This document shows positions 15,371-25,335 of a stretch of DNA of 64,000 bases, piece by piece (the stretch's first letter is position 1; each line of letters opens with the position of its first letter). Both the position numbers and the translations under genes were made by a program. The notes under the pieces are model-generated. The model made no database searches. It saw only the letters and a program-made list of their open reading frames with translations, and was not told the DNA's origin. The stretch comes from UBA12077 sp963665525 (GTDB taxonomy: Bacteria > Bacteroidota > Bacteroidia > Bacteroidales > UBA12077). The stretch covers positions 434,001 through 498,000 of the forward strand of contig OY762280.1 in the NCBI GenBank assembly GCA_963665525.1, written 5' to 3'.

Positions 15371-17650
15371 ATGAAGATAAGAATACTTGCACTTTGTTTA
15401 TTTGTTTTTTCTTTCTTAAATGTTTCCAATGCTCAAGAGGCTGATACAACTGCCCGACCTAAAATAGGATTGGTATTAAGTGGAGGTGCTGCTAAAGGTT
15501 TATCACATATTGGTGTGTTAAAAGTATTAGAGAAAATAGGAATTTCTCCTGACTATATTACTGGAACAAGCATGGGAGCTGTAGTTGGTGGGTTATATGC
15601 AGCAGGTTACACCGCAGAAGAAATTTCAGAAATGAATACTAATGCCGATTGGGAAAATTTATTATCAGATCATATTCCTTTAAATGAAGTGGTTTTCGAA
15701 GAAAAATACGAGTATCGCAGATATCCTATTGGTTTTCCAATTCGTAATTATGAATTTAAGCTTCCTTCAGGTTTGGTCGAAGGACAACAATTAGATAAAT
15801 TTTTATCTGAACAGCTCTGGGCTTTGCCGAAGCAGGAAAGTTTTGACAGTTTGCCTATCCCGTTTCGCTGTATCGGAGTTGATTTGTTAAGTGGAAAAAC
15901 CATTGTATTTGATTCTGGAAATTTGCATGAAAGTATCCGTGCCAGTATGGCAATTCCAAGTATTTTTACACCTCAGGATATTGATACAATGTTATTAGTG
16001 GATGGTGGTGTTTTTAGAAATTTTCCTGTGCCAGAGGTTATCGATATGGGAGCTGATATTGTTATTGGTGTTTATGTTGGTTTCGATGAGGAGGTTACCA
16101 AAGAAGATCTTTTTTCAATGTCGGATGTTATTTCAAGGGCTACTGTTTTTTATGGTATATACGATTCTAAAGCACAAATGAAATATACTGATATATTATT
16201 TCAACCCGATTTGCATGGATTAGGAGCTTCTGACTTCAATAAGGCAAAACAAATTGAACTTTATGGTGAAATTGCAGCGTTGGAAATACAAGAACAGTTA
16301 TTTCAATTAGCCGATAGTTTAGGTTTAGAATACAGGCCGGTTAAGAAAATTAGACAACCCGAAAAAATATTCATTAAAGAAATAAAAGTAATTAACGATA
16401 GACCTTTTGTTGCCGATCGTTTTATTATTAGCAGGTCCAAAATTAAAGAAGAGACATTTGTAAGTAAAGAAGATATAGCCAAAGCTGTTGATAGAATTTT
16501 CGGAACGCAATATTTTAAAAAAGTTTCTTATAATCTGGAAAAATTAGATCATGAAGTATACCGATTGAATTTTAAAGTCAAAGAAAGTACTCGTGCATTT
16601 TTAAATTTTGGAGTACATTACGACAACCAATTTGGTCCTGGTATTATTACTAATTTAACTTTAAGGAATTATCTTATGCCAGAATCAAGAGCTACAGTAA
16701 GCTTAAATATAGCAGAAAATCCTAGCGCTAGAATTGATATAAATAAATATTTCGGAAAAAATCAGCGCATTATGGGGAATACCTTTTTTAACTGGAATAG
16801 GAACGAAAATAAATTTTTCGATAGTGGTATTGATATTGGATCATATAAAATAAATTATTTAGACTGGGGAGTAGGAGCTAAATATTCTTTTACCATTAAT
16901 CAACAGATTGGTGCTTTAGGTTTTTACGAGTATAATCAGATGTCTCCAAACGATAATGTAAGACAATATTTTAACGTATCTACTTTCGATAGTTATTCAT
17001 ATCAAGGCTTTGCTTATAAGCTATATTATAATGTGAACACTACAGATGATAATTTCTTTCCAAAACGTGGATTTAAATTAGATGTTTGTTATAAGTATAA
17101 CTTTAAGCCTAACATTAAATATGATATTAATGTTACTGATAAAGAAATTCTTGATTTGAATGGTTTTATAAGTACAGCTCAAGATGATTATTATTCCGTT
17201 TTCTTTAATCTGGATAATTATTATTCATTATTTAATATGATTACATTCGATTTTGGTGCTTCTGCTGGAATAGCATCCAACGAATCATTAATAATGTCTA
17301 ACTATATACTTGGAGGTTATCATTGGGATCGCCGTTCTAATTATGTTCCTTTTGCTGGGGCAAATTTTGCAGAGTATTTAGTAGCTAATTATGGATTATT
17401 AAAAACAGGGATGGACATAGAATTCTTACCAAATATCTATTTTACTTTAAGAGCAAATATTGGTTTTTATACTAATTCTAAAGATGATTTTGTTGATTTT
17501 ATTAAAACAAGTCCATTACGATCGTATATGAAAGGATATTGTGCAGGTTTGCGAGCAAATACTATTTTAGGTCCGGTTAATATCATGTATGGTGATAACG
17601 ATTACGATTCTGATATTCGATGGTATATTAGTATTGGATTCCCCTTTTAA
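15371..17650 (+). CDS. Patatin-like phospholipase with POTRA and outer-membrane barrel
   Basis: A 759-residue protein with a signal peptide (residues 1-21) and a patatin domain. The domain shows the oxyanion loop SGGAAKGLSHIG, the nucleophile GTSMG and the dyad Asp in VDGGV near residue 215. A POTRA-like linker (about 335-410) and a surface-antigen/Omp85-type beta barrel to the C-terminal aromatic YISIGFPF follow. This fusion resembles the PlpD-type V autotransporter family: the lipase is expected to be carried to or through the outer membrane and to hydrolyse phospholipids. It stands alone between terminators. Confidence 0.92.
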   Translation: MKIRILALCLFVFSFLNVSNAQEADTTARPKIGLVLSGGAAKGLSHIGVLKVLEKIGISPDYITGTSMGAVVGGLYAAGYTAEEISEMNTNADWENLLSDHIPLNEVVFEEKYEYRRYPIGFPIRNYEFKLPSGLVEGQQLDKFLSEQLWALPKQESFDSLPIPFRCIGVDLLSGKTIVFDSGNLHESIRASMAIPSIFTPQDIDTMLLVDGGVFRNFPVPEVIDMGADIVIGVYVGFDEEVTKEDLFSMSDVISRATVFYGIYDSKAQMKYTDILFQPDLHGLGASDFNKAKQIELYGEIAALEIQEQLFQLADSLGLEYRPVKKIRQPEKIFIKEIKVINDRPFVADRFIISRSKIKEETFVSKEDIAKAVDRIFGTQYFKKVSYNLEKLDHEVYRLNFKVKESTRAFLNFGVHYDNQFGPGIITNLTLRNYLMPESRATVSLNIAENPSARIDINKYFGKNQRIMGNTFFNWNRNENKFFDSGIDIGSYKINYLDWGVGAKYSFTINQQIGALGFYEYNQMSPNDNVRQYFNVSTFDSYSYQGFAYKLYYNVNTTDDNFFPKRGFKLDVCYKYNFKPNIKYDINVTDKEILDLNGFISTAQDDYYSVFFNLDNYYSLFNMITFDFGASAGIASNESLIMSNYILGGYHWDRRSNYVPFAGANFAEYLVANYGLLKTGMDIEFLPNIYFTLRANIGFYTNSKDDFVDFIKTSPLRSYMKGYCAGLRANTILGPVNIMYGDNDYDSDIRWYISIGFPF

Positions 17651-17826
17651 TATCTAGGTGTTTGTTTTCGAACAACTTGTGTCTCAAAAGCGAACAATAA
17701 ATTGCAGATAAAATAATACTAATTTATTTATAAGTTGTAGATATGCAGCAGTATATATACAATGGTACTATACTTGATAGTAATCATGTTTTAGAAGATA
17801 TATGTAAAACCCAAAATAACTAAAAT

Positions 17827-19566
17827 ATGAATATTATGAAGAAAAGTTTTCAAGTACATTTATTATTGATACTCTGTTTATTATTTTGTACTCCAAATTT
17901 TATAGTTGCCCAAACAAATCAAATTAATGTGGGGCGAGTGTCTGTTGGTGATATAGATTATGAAGGTTTTAATTTGTCGCAAGATGCAACAATTACAATT
18001 GAAGGAACTGGTGCATCTATAGAGAGATGGGGCAGTAATATGATTTTTTATGGATGGATTATTAACAGTGAATCTCGTGAGCTTGTTTGGAGTTTATACG
18101 ATGAGCACGAGAATAAATATTTTCATGGTGAAGGAACATTCGATTTTGATGCTAAAATAAACTTACCTAAAGGATCATATGAAGTGTATTATACCGCCAT
18201 GCACGATAATAATTATCGTAAACATTATGTAAATGATTTTGGTGATTTTGTAAACGAGGTTGTTAGGGTTATTGTCGATTACGATAATGATGATGATGAA
18301 TATTATGAGCGCGAAAAATATTTTATGACCGTTAAAGGTGATCAAGGTTTTACGGTAAATAGTGGTAGAGAGTATATTGACAATCTGATGAATAAATCTA
18401 TTGTATCGTTTGTTAGAACAAGAGATAACGAAACCGAGAGTAAGGATTTTTCACTGAATAAAGAAACAAAATTATATGTTTATTGCCAGGGCGAACGTGA
18501 GGGAAATGAGCTATATGATTTTGCCTGGATTTACGATCTTAAAACTCACGAGAAAATTTGGCCTAATAATTTAAGTGATTATGAACGTGCCGGAGGAGGT
18601 AGAAAGAATTTTTATATTTATCAGGAAATTACTTTGCCAGCGGGTGAATATCAGGTTAATTATGTAACAGATGGCTCACATTCATATGAAAGATGGAATG
18701 TAATGCCACCGCATGATCCACAACTTTGGGGTATAAATATTTGGTGTGATACCAAGGATATGAAAAATGTATCGGAAAATACAAAAGAATATACTCCTAT
18801 TGTTGATCTAACACGCGTAAGAGATAATGATTTTGTTTCGCAAGGTTTTGAATTAACAGAATCTATGGATATTCGTGTTATTTGCTTGGGTGAGATTGCT
18901 CATGGCGATCCCGACGATTATGGCTGGATTATTGATGCAAAATCAAGAAAAACAGTGTGGATGTTTACAAGATCAAAATCTGAATATGCTGGTGGTGCCG
19001 ATAAAAACAGAATGGTGAATGAAGTCATTTCTTTAGATAAGGGTAAATATATTGCATATTTTGCCTCTGATGGGTCTCACTCGTATCGCGACTGGAATGC
19101 TGCTCCACCACATGATCAAAAAATGTGGGGTTTAAGTTTGTGGGCAGTAAAAGATAATGATCAAGAAAAAATTAAATTATTTAACGAAGAGGAACTGCAC
19201 AATGAAAATGTAATTGTTGAGATTACAAGGGTTAGAGATAATGAACGAGAGTATGAAAATTTTACGATGGATAAAGAATCTAAAGTAAGAATTTATGCAA
19301 TTGGAGAAGGTGATGACGGTTATATGTACGATACCGGTTGGATAAAGAATATGGATACCGGTAAAATTGTTTGGGAAATGACATATAGAACATCAGAGCA
19401 TGCTGGTGGAGCACATAAAAACCGAATGTTTAATGATTTTATAATTCTTTCTAAAGGTAATTATCGACTATATTTTGAAAGTGATGGTTCGCATTCTTAC
19501 ATGGATTGGAACGATGATCCACCTCTTGATCAAAGAAATTATGGTATAAAAGTTCTAAAAGAATAA
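17827..19566 (+). CDS. Secreted protein with three to four tandem repeats of unknown function
   Basis: A 579-residue protein with a signal peptide ending near VAQ (residue 29); a second ATG at 17836 could also be the start. I do not recognise the family. The mature part is built of about 125-residue repeats. Three clear copies carry TRxRDNE at the start, a tryptophan-rich middle (AWIYD, GWIID, GWIKN), then AGG...KN and DGSHSY..WN..PP.D. A more diverged N-terminal copy has VGRVSVGDIDYEGF. The strict SDGSHSY-W-N-PPHDQ block suggests a ligand or ion site repeated in each module. It is expressed alone with its own terminator. Confidence 0.7.
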   Translation: MNIMKKSFQVHLLLILCLLFCTPNFIVAQTNQINVGRVSVGDIDYEGFNLSQDATITIEGTGASIERWGSNMIFYGWIINSESRELVWSLYDEHENKYFHGEGTFDFDAKINLPKGSYEVYYTAMHDNNYRKHYVNDFGDFVNEVVRVIVDYDNDDDEYYEREKYFMTVKGDQGFTVNSGREYIDNLMNKSIVSFVRTRDNETESKDFSLNKETKLYVYCQGEREGNELYDFAWIYDLKTHEKIWPNNLSDYERAGGGRKNFYIYQEITLPAGEYQVNYVTDGSHSYERWNVMPPHDPQLWGINIWCDTKDMKNVSENTKEYTPIVDLTRVRDNDFVSQGFELTESMDIRVICLGEIAHGDPDDYGWIIDAKSRKTVWMFTRSKSEYAGGADKNRMVNEVISLDKGKYIAYFASDGSHSYRDWNAAPPHDQKMWGLSLWAVKDNDQEKIKLFNEEELHNENVIVEITRVRDNEREYENFTMDKESKVRIYAIGEGDDGYMYDTGWIKNMDTGKIVWEMTYRTSEHAGGAHKNRMFNDFIILSKGNYRLYFESDGSHSYMDWNDDPPLDQRNYGIKVLKE

Positions 19567-19584
19567 GTAAGCTAAATAGAAGTT

Positions 19585-19618
19585 AAAGCTGTTCGTTTTA
19601 TTGAACAGCTTTTTTTTA
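19585..19618 (+). terminator. Terminator after the repeat-protein gene
   Basis: Perfect 10-bp stem AAAGCTGTTC/GAACAGCTTT followed by a T tract. Confidence 0.88.
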
Positions 19619-19653
19619 GACTCAATTTAACTTTTATTTTAATTAAATCCTGT

Positions 19654-19661
19654 TATTTTTG
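19654..19661 (+). promoter_or_regulatory. -7 promoter element for the deacetylase-like gene
   Basis: TATTTTTG matches TAnnTTTG and lies 29 bp before the ATG at 19691. No clear -33 TTTG was seen. Confidence 0.4.
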
Positions 19662-19690
19662 TTAGCTCTGAATCGAATGAGGGACAACAA

Positions 19691-20593
19691 ATGATTTATA
19701 TTGCTTTTTCACCTTTTTATCACCATCCTTTGCCGGAAGGGCATAGGTTTCCAATGGATAAATATACTAAGATCCCTGAACAATTAATTCAGGAGGGGAC
19801 TTTTACTAAAAAGAATTTTTTTGAACCAAAGCTAACTGGCGATGATTTTATTTCATTGGTTCATAGTCAAGAGTATATTGATAAATTGCGATCTAAAAGT
19901 TTAACAAAAACAGAAGAAAGACGTATTGGATTTCCTTTAAGTGACACACTAATAAAACGTGAATCATTAATATGTGTAGGTAATGCCCAGGCGGCCTTGT
20001 TAGCATTGGAAAATGGAGTTTCATTTAATATTGCCGGTGGTACACATCATGCTCATCGCGATTTTGGAGAAGGATATTGCTTGTTTAATGATATAGCTGT
20101 TGCGGCGCAGTATCTTCTAAATACTAATGAGGTAAGGCAGATTCTTGTCGTTGATTTGGATGTTCATCAGGGAAATGGTACGGCAAGCATTTTTGCAGAT
20201 GATGATAGAGTATTTACTTTTAGTATGCATTGTGAAAATAATTTTCCTTTACGAAAAGCAAAATCCGATTTGGATATTCCTTTAGATCATCATACTAATG
20301 ATTTGGAGTATTTAGGAATATTAAAAGAACAACTGCCAAAGTTAATCGAGCGAGTAAAACCAGATTTTATTTTTTTTCAATCGGGAGTTGATATTTTATC
20401 AAATGATCAATTAGGACATCTAAATGTAACAAAAGAAGGATGTGCACAGAGAGATCGAATCATTTTAGAAACAGCAAATAAGTTGCAAATTCCACTTACA
20501 GCATCAATGGGTGGTGGATATGCAGATAATTTGGATGATATTGTGGATGCACATTGTAATACATACAGAATAGCTCAAGAAATCTATAATTAA
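19691..20593 (+). CDS. Histone deacetylase family protein (acetyl-lysine/acetylpolyamine hydrolase-like)
   Basis: A 300-residue protein of the arginase/deacetylase fold, full length for the family. Motifs in order are the active-site histidine pair in GGTHHAHRDFGEGYC, the zinc-ligand motif DLDVHQGNGT, and the second zinc Asp in FQSGVDIL. A conserved glycine-rich loop ASMGGGY near the end precedes DDIVDAH. It would remove acyl groups from lysine or small amines by zinc hydrolysis; the substrate in bacteria is not known. A frameshifted VOC gene follows 4 bases downstream. Confidence 0.93.
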   Translation: MIYIAFSPFYHHPLPEGHRFPMDKYTKIPEQLIQEGTFTKKNFFEPKLTGDDFISLVHSQEYIDKLRSKSLTKTEERRIGFPLSDTLIKRESLICVGNAQAALLALENGVSFNIAGGTHHAHRDFGEGYCLFNDIAVAAQYLLNTNEVRQILVVDLDVHQGNGTASIFADDDRVFTFSMHCENNFPLRKAKSDLDIPLDHHTNDLEYLGILKEQLPKLIERVKPDFIFFQSGVDILSNDQLGHLNVTKEGCAQRDRIILETANKLQIPLTASMGGGYADNLDDIVDAHCNTYRIAQEIYN

Positions 20594-20597
20594 AAAG

Positions 20598-20965
20598 ATG
20601 GTAAAAGATATTATTTCTAAACAACAAACTGGTGGCATCATTTTCTTTCAAACTAAAATGCAAAATGAATTAAATCAGTTTTACATACAAAAGCTTGGAT
20701 GTAAGTTATGGTTGGATCAAGGAGGTTGTCAGATTTTTAAGTTTGGAAATATGTTGTTTGGTTTTTGTCAACGAGATATAGTTGATGATTTGGGAATGAT
20801 TACATTCTTTTACGAAACGAGAGAAGAAGTTGATGCTATGTATCAAAATTAAATGATATAGCTTTGAGCGAACCTAAAGATAATCCTCAATACAGAATTT
20901 ATCATTTTTATGCAAAAGACTCGGAAGGGCGGAATATAGAATTTCAGTACTTTTGGGATAAATAA
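20598..20965 (+). pseudogene. VOC/glyoxalase-family protein, frameshifted
   Basis: The first frame gives 84 residues (MVKDIISKQQTGG through EVDAMYQN) and stops at 20852. In another frame the sequence continues directly as LNDIALSEPKDNPQY, then YAKDSEGRNIEFQYFWDK, ending at 20965, which is the normal C-terminal beta strand and Glu ligand region of VOC proteins. Adding one A in the run at about 20845-20848 restores a single frame of about 121 residues. So either the gene is recently broken, the base is an assembly error, or there is slippage at the A run. The upstream deacetylase-like gene is intact. Confidence 0.75.
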
Positions 20966-20972
20966 ACGATAC

Positions 20973-21764
20973 TTATATAAGCTTTTTGACTAATGGATAT
21001 AAGAAAATAATCCATATAGCTGAAAGCGAATAAGAGCATATTGTTCCTAACAAAATTCCAAATTTAGGATAGGTAAAGTAAACAGCGATAATATATACAA
21101 CAGTATTCGATAAGGATAAAGCAAGAACTTTTCCTGTGCCTTGTGCAAATTGTTCCCCTTGATTCATAGTTAAAATTATCATTGTTGACAATAGCATTGC
21201 TGGAAAGGTGGCAAAGATACCTACAAAATAAGGACTGCTTAATTTGGAAATAATAACAACTCCAGAAACAATACTTCCTGAAAATAATATACGACTTATG
21301 AATTGAGAAAAACTTAACTTTCGTTTAATATTTTTAATGCTTGGTATTTTTAATACTTTTTCTAAAAATAGTGCAGATACTAAAATAATAACCAATGAGA
21401 TTGTTATGTTGGTGTAAAAATTATTAAGACTAAGTGTTGATAATAAAAATGCAGATAGAAACCAAAAGACTAGAGAACTAATAACTGCAGTAGTCAAGTT
21501 AATTCTTAAAAAGAGAATAAATACTACTAAAAATAAAGTACAAATAGAAATCCCTAAAGGGATAGATATAGTAGCATTAGTTACATATGAAACATCATTA
21601 GCTAATGCAACGAAAATTAAACTAACAAGAATATTCGAAGGTAGATTTGATATTAATCCTCCAATTTTACTTCCTAATCGTTCAGCAATCATGGTTGATA
21701 ATGCGATCCATAATCCGGCAATAACAAATGAAGAAATAACTTTTAGAAAGAATATAGAATCCAT
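20973..21764 (-). CDS. Uncharacterised polytopic membrane protein
   Basis: A 263-residue, strongly hydrophobic protein with about eight predicted membrane segments and short loops, including KIGGLISNLPSNI early and GIFATFPAMLLSTMI later. The two halves look alike (SNLPSNILVSLIFVA and ATFPAMLLSTMIILT), suggesting an internal duplication as in small transporters. I do not recognise a named family with certainty; GlpM/DUF3147-like proteins are one candidate. It lies 9 bases downstream of the PP2C gene in the minus-strand HydS2 operon, so it may be cotranscribed. Confidence 0.6.
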   Translation of the reverse strand: MDSIFFLKVISSFVIAGLWIALSTMIAERLGSKIGGLISNLPSNILVSLIFVALANDVSYVTNATISIPLGISICTLFLVVFILFLRINLTTAVISSLVFWFLSAFLLSTLSLNNFYTNITISLVIILVSALFLEKVLKIPSIKNIKRKLSFSQFISRILFSGSIVSGVVIISKLSSPYFVGIFATFPAMLLSTMIILTMNQGEQFAQGTGKVLALSLSNTVVYIIAVYFTYPKFGILLGTICSYSLSAIWIIFLYPLVKKLI

Positions 21765-21773
21765 GAAGTTATA

Positions 21774-22958
21774 TTAAATAAATTTCATACTTACTTCCTT
21801 TAGAAATTTACTTTCTAATGTTTCTGCAATTCGTCTTACAACTGTTCTTCTAATTTCCAGTTCAACTGGCAGGTTAGGATCTTGATGAGCAATGTTCACC
21901 CGGGTACCAACAACGAAATGGATTTCATCACTTTCTTTTAAAAGTTTTACAATTTGGTCGGCAGGCCCTTTGCCAAGTATATAATTGTTATTGTATACTT
22001 TTAAAATTTCAGATACTTTACTTAAGGTTAATATTCCTTCTGTTGCAAGATCGATACCTGTAACATGTGTAACAGGTGGTAAATCCGGATCGTGAAATTC
22101 GAAACTATCTTCAGTCTCAAGTTCTAATTCGCGAGCTACAATATCAGTTGTTGTAGCACCACATATTATTTTTTTCCCATCAAAGTTTTTAACGACCTCT
22201 GCAAGTTTTCTATCTCTTTCCTCTTCATAAGGTGGGCCAGAACAGAGTAGTAGTTTTCGAGGTTCTCTAAAATATATGGTTGCACAGCTTGCATCATCTT
22301 TAGCGATATACCTGTCGTTCTGATAGGCAATATTTACAACTTTACCAGCAAGTTTATTTGCTGATATTTGAGAATTATTAGTTACCAATCTTTTTACGAA
22401 ATCTTTAAGATTATCATGTCCCCAGCCAAATGGATATTTATCTGAACCTAGTCCCGATTGAGTGATGCCATCGCTGCAAAAAACAATTCTATCTTCTTTT
22501 TCTGCATAGAAAGTACAATTTTTAAGAATTTTTCCGGCATTATTTTCACTTTCTAACCTTATGCTTTGCCATCCCGGATCAAATAGTTGTTGATCCCTTA
22601 AGATGATTGTTTCAGGATTATCATACTCAAGAATTGTAGTTTTTCCGTCATCTTCAATGTCAATTATAGTGAAGGTTGAATAGCTAATTTGTCTTTTGCT
22701 GCAAACCGGTAGAGTGTTCATGATGATTTCAGCAATGCGATTAACATCTTTATGTTCCTTCGTAAAGTTAAGCGCCATGGTAGAAGTTAAGATCGCAAGC
22801 ATATTTGCTTTAACACCATGTCCCATTCCATCGGAAAGCACAACAATGGTTCTTTCATCCGTTTTAATTTTTTCAGAAAGAAAAACATCGCCACAAATTC
22901 TTTCTCCTTCATGGTTTTTCTGAATACAATCAACTTCTATGTAAAACTTTTGATTCAT
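21774..22958 (-). CDS. SpoIIE/RsbU-type PP2C serine phosphatase linked to HydS
   Basis: A 394-residue protein. The N-terminal half is a SpoIIE-type PP2C phosphatase with metal-site motifs CGDVFLSEKI, VVLSDGMGHGVKAN, FCSDGITQSG and DDASCATIYF. The C-terminal 170 residues (from about LLCSGPPYEEERD) form a separate domain including DGKKIICGATTTDIVAREL that I do not recognise. Its start overlaps the HydS2 stop by one base (TAATG on the minus strand), so the two products are made together. The likely job is to dephosphorylate a regulator on a HydS2 signal, opposing RsbW-like kinases such as that at 2721. The substrate is unknown. Confidence 0.85.
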   Translation of the reverse strand: MNQKFYIEVDCIQKNHEGERICGDVFLSEKIKTDERTIVVLSDGMGHGVKANMLAILTSTMALNFTKEHKDVNRIAEIIMNTLPVCSKRQISYSTFTIIDIEDDGKTTILEYDNPETIILRDQQLFDPGWQSIRLESENNAGKILKNCTFYAEKEDRIVFCSDGITQSGLGSDKYPFGWGHDNLKDFVKRLVTNNSQISANKLAGKVVNIAYQNDRYIAKDDASCATIYFREPRKLLLCSGPPYEEERDRKLAEVVKNFDGKKIICGATTTDIVARELELETEDSFEFHDPDLPPVTHVTGIDLATEGILTLSKVSEILKVYNNNYILGKGPADQIVKLLKESDEIHFVVGTRVNIAHQDPNLPVELEIRRTVVRRIAETLESKFLKEVSMKFI

Positions 22959-24820
22959 TAGCCTTTCTTCTTACTTATCTTATAAAGTTCAATAATTGAG
23001 TTTAACATTTGTTCTGTCTCAGAAGCACCTTCTCCTAAAAGGAAGCCAATTTTTTGAACCATTGCAAGGTTTTTATCTACCACATCTGTTACGCGTTTTA
23101 GTACTTCTTCTTTTCGTACTTCAGGAGAATACATATCTCTAAAAACAGCTCCCACAATTTTATTTTTACGTATGGTAAAAACCGATAAATTAAAAAGGTT
23201 ATCTTCTAAATGAATATCTCTGTTTAAAATATTCTCACTTGAGGAAACTACGTGTGTGAAAATATTATAGATATTAAAAGGAAGCAGGGTTTTTAGATCG
23301 GCACCAATTAATCCGGGAATCACTTCATCGATCGATTTGGCTTCTTCACCAAGCATTTCAATAAAGCTATTATTCGAATGTACAATTTTTAAATCTTTAT
23401 CAAGAATTACGACTCCAGAAGGTAATTTTTGCAACATCCTGCCTATGGTATCAGAAGCTTCATTGGCAGCTTCTTTTTCTTTTTGAGCTATTTTTTCTGA
23501 TTCTTGTAAAGCATTTTGTGTTTGTGCTAATTTTTCATTAGTTGCTTTTAATGCTTTAATGTAATCATGTCTGTTGCGTAAAGAAAAGGTTAGGCACATA
23601 TCTACTTTTGCTAATCCTTTTGCTACTGCAATTGCAAAATCACGACAGGTATTATAACCACATGCATTACAGCCTAAGTCTGTATTCTTACCTTCTTTAC
23701 CTATGGCTTTTAGTATTTCAGTTATTTTTTCTTCAGATGGAGTTTCAATTCTCTGATTATCATTTTTAAAACCTCTTGCATAATCCAGATTCCAATACTT
23801 ATCAATTTCTTTTTGCCATTTTTGTTTATCAAAATTATCTAAACGTTTATTGGCATAGTCGGTAACTCTGGTATGTCTTATATATTTTTCTCCACCTTTT
23901 GTTGTTCCGGGGCCCATTAAACATCCTTCACAGTAATATAAGTTGAAATGCTTTTTTATAGTATCTGTGTCTTTATGAAATTGTTTTGTTGCATTGAGCA
24001 TATTCATCTTACCTTCGGCTGTAATTACTTTTCCATCTAATAAATCTTCACTCAATTCAGCGGCTTGAAGAAGTCCATTGGCAATAGGGAATAAAGAACC
24101 TTTGTAACCAATTGGTGGATCAAACTCTGAGAACTCCAGTTTGCCCTCTTTAATTTTAAATTCTTTAAATAATTCCCTGAGTTCCTGGAAAGTTAATACA
24201 GAATCAATCTTACCATCATCTTCGAATAAGAATGTTTCATCTTTACTATTAATACAAGGACCAATATAAATTACCTTAATGTTGTCACCATAAAGTTTAC
24301 GTACAATCTTAGCTGTTGCAATCATTGGAGATACCAGTGGTGCAAGATTGTCTAATAATTCAGGTTGGAATTTTTCAATGTGAGAGACTACAACCGGGCA
24401 TGCAGACGAGATGTAGTACTTACCTTTAAAATTATTAAATAATTCGGCATATTTAAGAGCAATAATATCTGCACCAAATGAAACTTCGTTTACATAATCA
24501 AATCCAAGTTGTTTTATCATCTGTACAAACTTTCTATAGTCTGTGATATCATGAAATTCACCTGAAATGCTTGGAGCAACAATGGCAATTTTCTTTTCTT
24601 TTGATTTTAATATTTCTTTAGCTTCAGATTTCGAGTCTCTATAGATAATCGCATCTTCAGGACATACAGAAACACAGCTTCCACAACCAATACATCTTTC
24701 TGGGATAACTCGGGCATAATCCCTGTTTACCTTGACTTCTATTGCATTAACCGGACATACACGAACACAAGAATAATTTAGATTGCATTTATCTTTTATA
24801 ATCTCGACAATAGGTTTCAT
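22958..24820 (-). CDS. HydS2: sensory [FeFe] hydrogenase-like protein with PAS domain
   Basis: A 620-residue protein with two N-terminal [4Fe-4S] motifs (CVRVCPVNAIE region and CIGCGSCVSVCP), an H-cluster domain, a C-terminal Fe-S motif (CNACGYNTC), a coiled coil and a PAS domain (about 475-580, LPSGVVILDKDLKIVHSN). H-cluster motifs are L1 SSACPVVV with Ala for the proton-transfer Cys, L2 GPCINSK and L3 CEGCLMGPG with CxxC spacing. These match the group C sensory hydrogenases, which end in PAS and are thought to report H2 or redox state. The PP2C gene overlaps its end. Confidence 0.92.
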   Translation of the reverse strand: MKPIVEIIKDKCNLNYSCVRVCPVNAIEVKVNRDYARVIPERCIGCGSCVSVCPEDAIIYRDSKSEAKEILKSKEKKIAIVAPSISGEFHDITDYRKFVQMIKQLGFDYVNEVSFGADIIALKYAELFNNFKGKYYISSACPVVVSHIEKFQPELLDNLAPLVSPMIATAKIVRKLYGDNIKVIYIGPCINSKDETFLFEDDGKIDSVLTFQELRELFKEFKIKEGKLEFSEFDPPIGYKGSLFPIANGLLQAAELSEDLLDGKVITAEGKMNMLNATKQFHKDTDTIKKHFNLYYCEGCLMGPGTTKGGEKYIRHTRVTDYANKRLDNFDKQKWQKEIDKYWNLDYARGFKNDNQRIETPSEEKITEILKAIGKEGKNTDLGCNACGYNTCRDFAIAVAKGLAKVDMCLTFSLRNRHDYIKALKATNEKLAQTQNALQESEKIAQKEKEAANEASDTIGRMLQKLPSGVVILDKDLKIVHSNNSFIEMLGEEAKSIDEVIPGLIGADLKTLLPFNIYNIFTHVVSSSENILNRDIHLEDNLFNLSVFTIRKNKIVGAVFRDMYSPEVRKEEVLKRVTDVVDKNLAMVQKIGFLLGEGASETEQMLNSIIELYKISKKKG

Positions 24821-24852
24821 ATTTAAAGGTTTTCGAAATAATTTAATAAGAA

Positions 24853-25098
24853 TTATTCATTTTTAAATAGCTTATCCAAGAGGTAAATTGCATTATCAGG
24901 TGATACATTTTGGTATGTTTTTCCATCTACAATAACAATTGGCCCGTCGGCACAATTTCCTGTACAATGATTCCCATGAAAGAAAACCTGATCTTCTAAT
25001 TGATGCTCTTTTAAATAGTCCTTAATTAATTGGACTGTTTGTTTATTTCCTCTTGAAAAGCATGAGCTTCCTAAGCAAATAATAATCTCCTTTTTCAT
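24853..25098 (-). CDS. Small thioredoxin-like [2Fe-2S] ferredoxin
   Basis: An 81-residue protein equal to the C-terminal domain of NuoE, with all four cluster cysteines: CLGSSCFSRGN near the N-terminus and CTGNCADGP in the middle. It lacks the N-terminal helical domain of full NuoE, which is normal for stand-alone (2Fe-2S) ferredoxins beside hydrogenases. It is first in the minus-strand operon with HydS2 and the PP2C phosphatase, so it likely passes electrons to or from HydS2. Confidence 0.88.
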   Translation of the reverse strand: MKKEIIICLGSSCFSRGNKQTVQLIKDYLKEHQLEDQVFFHGNHCTGNCADGPIVIVDGKTYQNVSPDNAIYLLDKLFKNE

Positions 25099-25290
25099 TG
25101 TAAGAATAAAATCGAATTTTAAGGCTATCTAAGGTTTTGACCTAATTTTATTGCAAGATAGATAAATTTATTGATTTACGGACAATTCTTATATGGATGT
25201 TGTTATGCAATTATTTGATAGAATTCTTTAAAATAATTGTAAATAACAGTGATTTAATGCTTTGTGTTATGCATAAGGTTTTGTTTTTAA

Positions 25291-25325
25291 TTGTTATTTA
25301 AATAACAATGTTCACATAATAACAA
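25291..25325. promoter_or_regulatory. Two abutting Rex-like operators between the divergent hydrogenase operons
   Basis: Site 1, TTGTTATTTAAATAACAA (25291-25308), is a perfect 18-bp palindrome. Site 2, ATGTTCACATAATAACAA (25308-25325), fits with two mismatches. The pair has the same one-base overlap and 17-bp spacing as the pair at 2264, and nearly the same distance (11 against 10 bases) to a TATATTTG element. Site 2 covers the expected -33 region of the rightward promoter. The divergent minus-strand promoter was not identified. Bases 25099-25290 hold no gene. Confidence 0.75.
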
Positions 25326-25335
25326 TAACTTTTTG

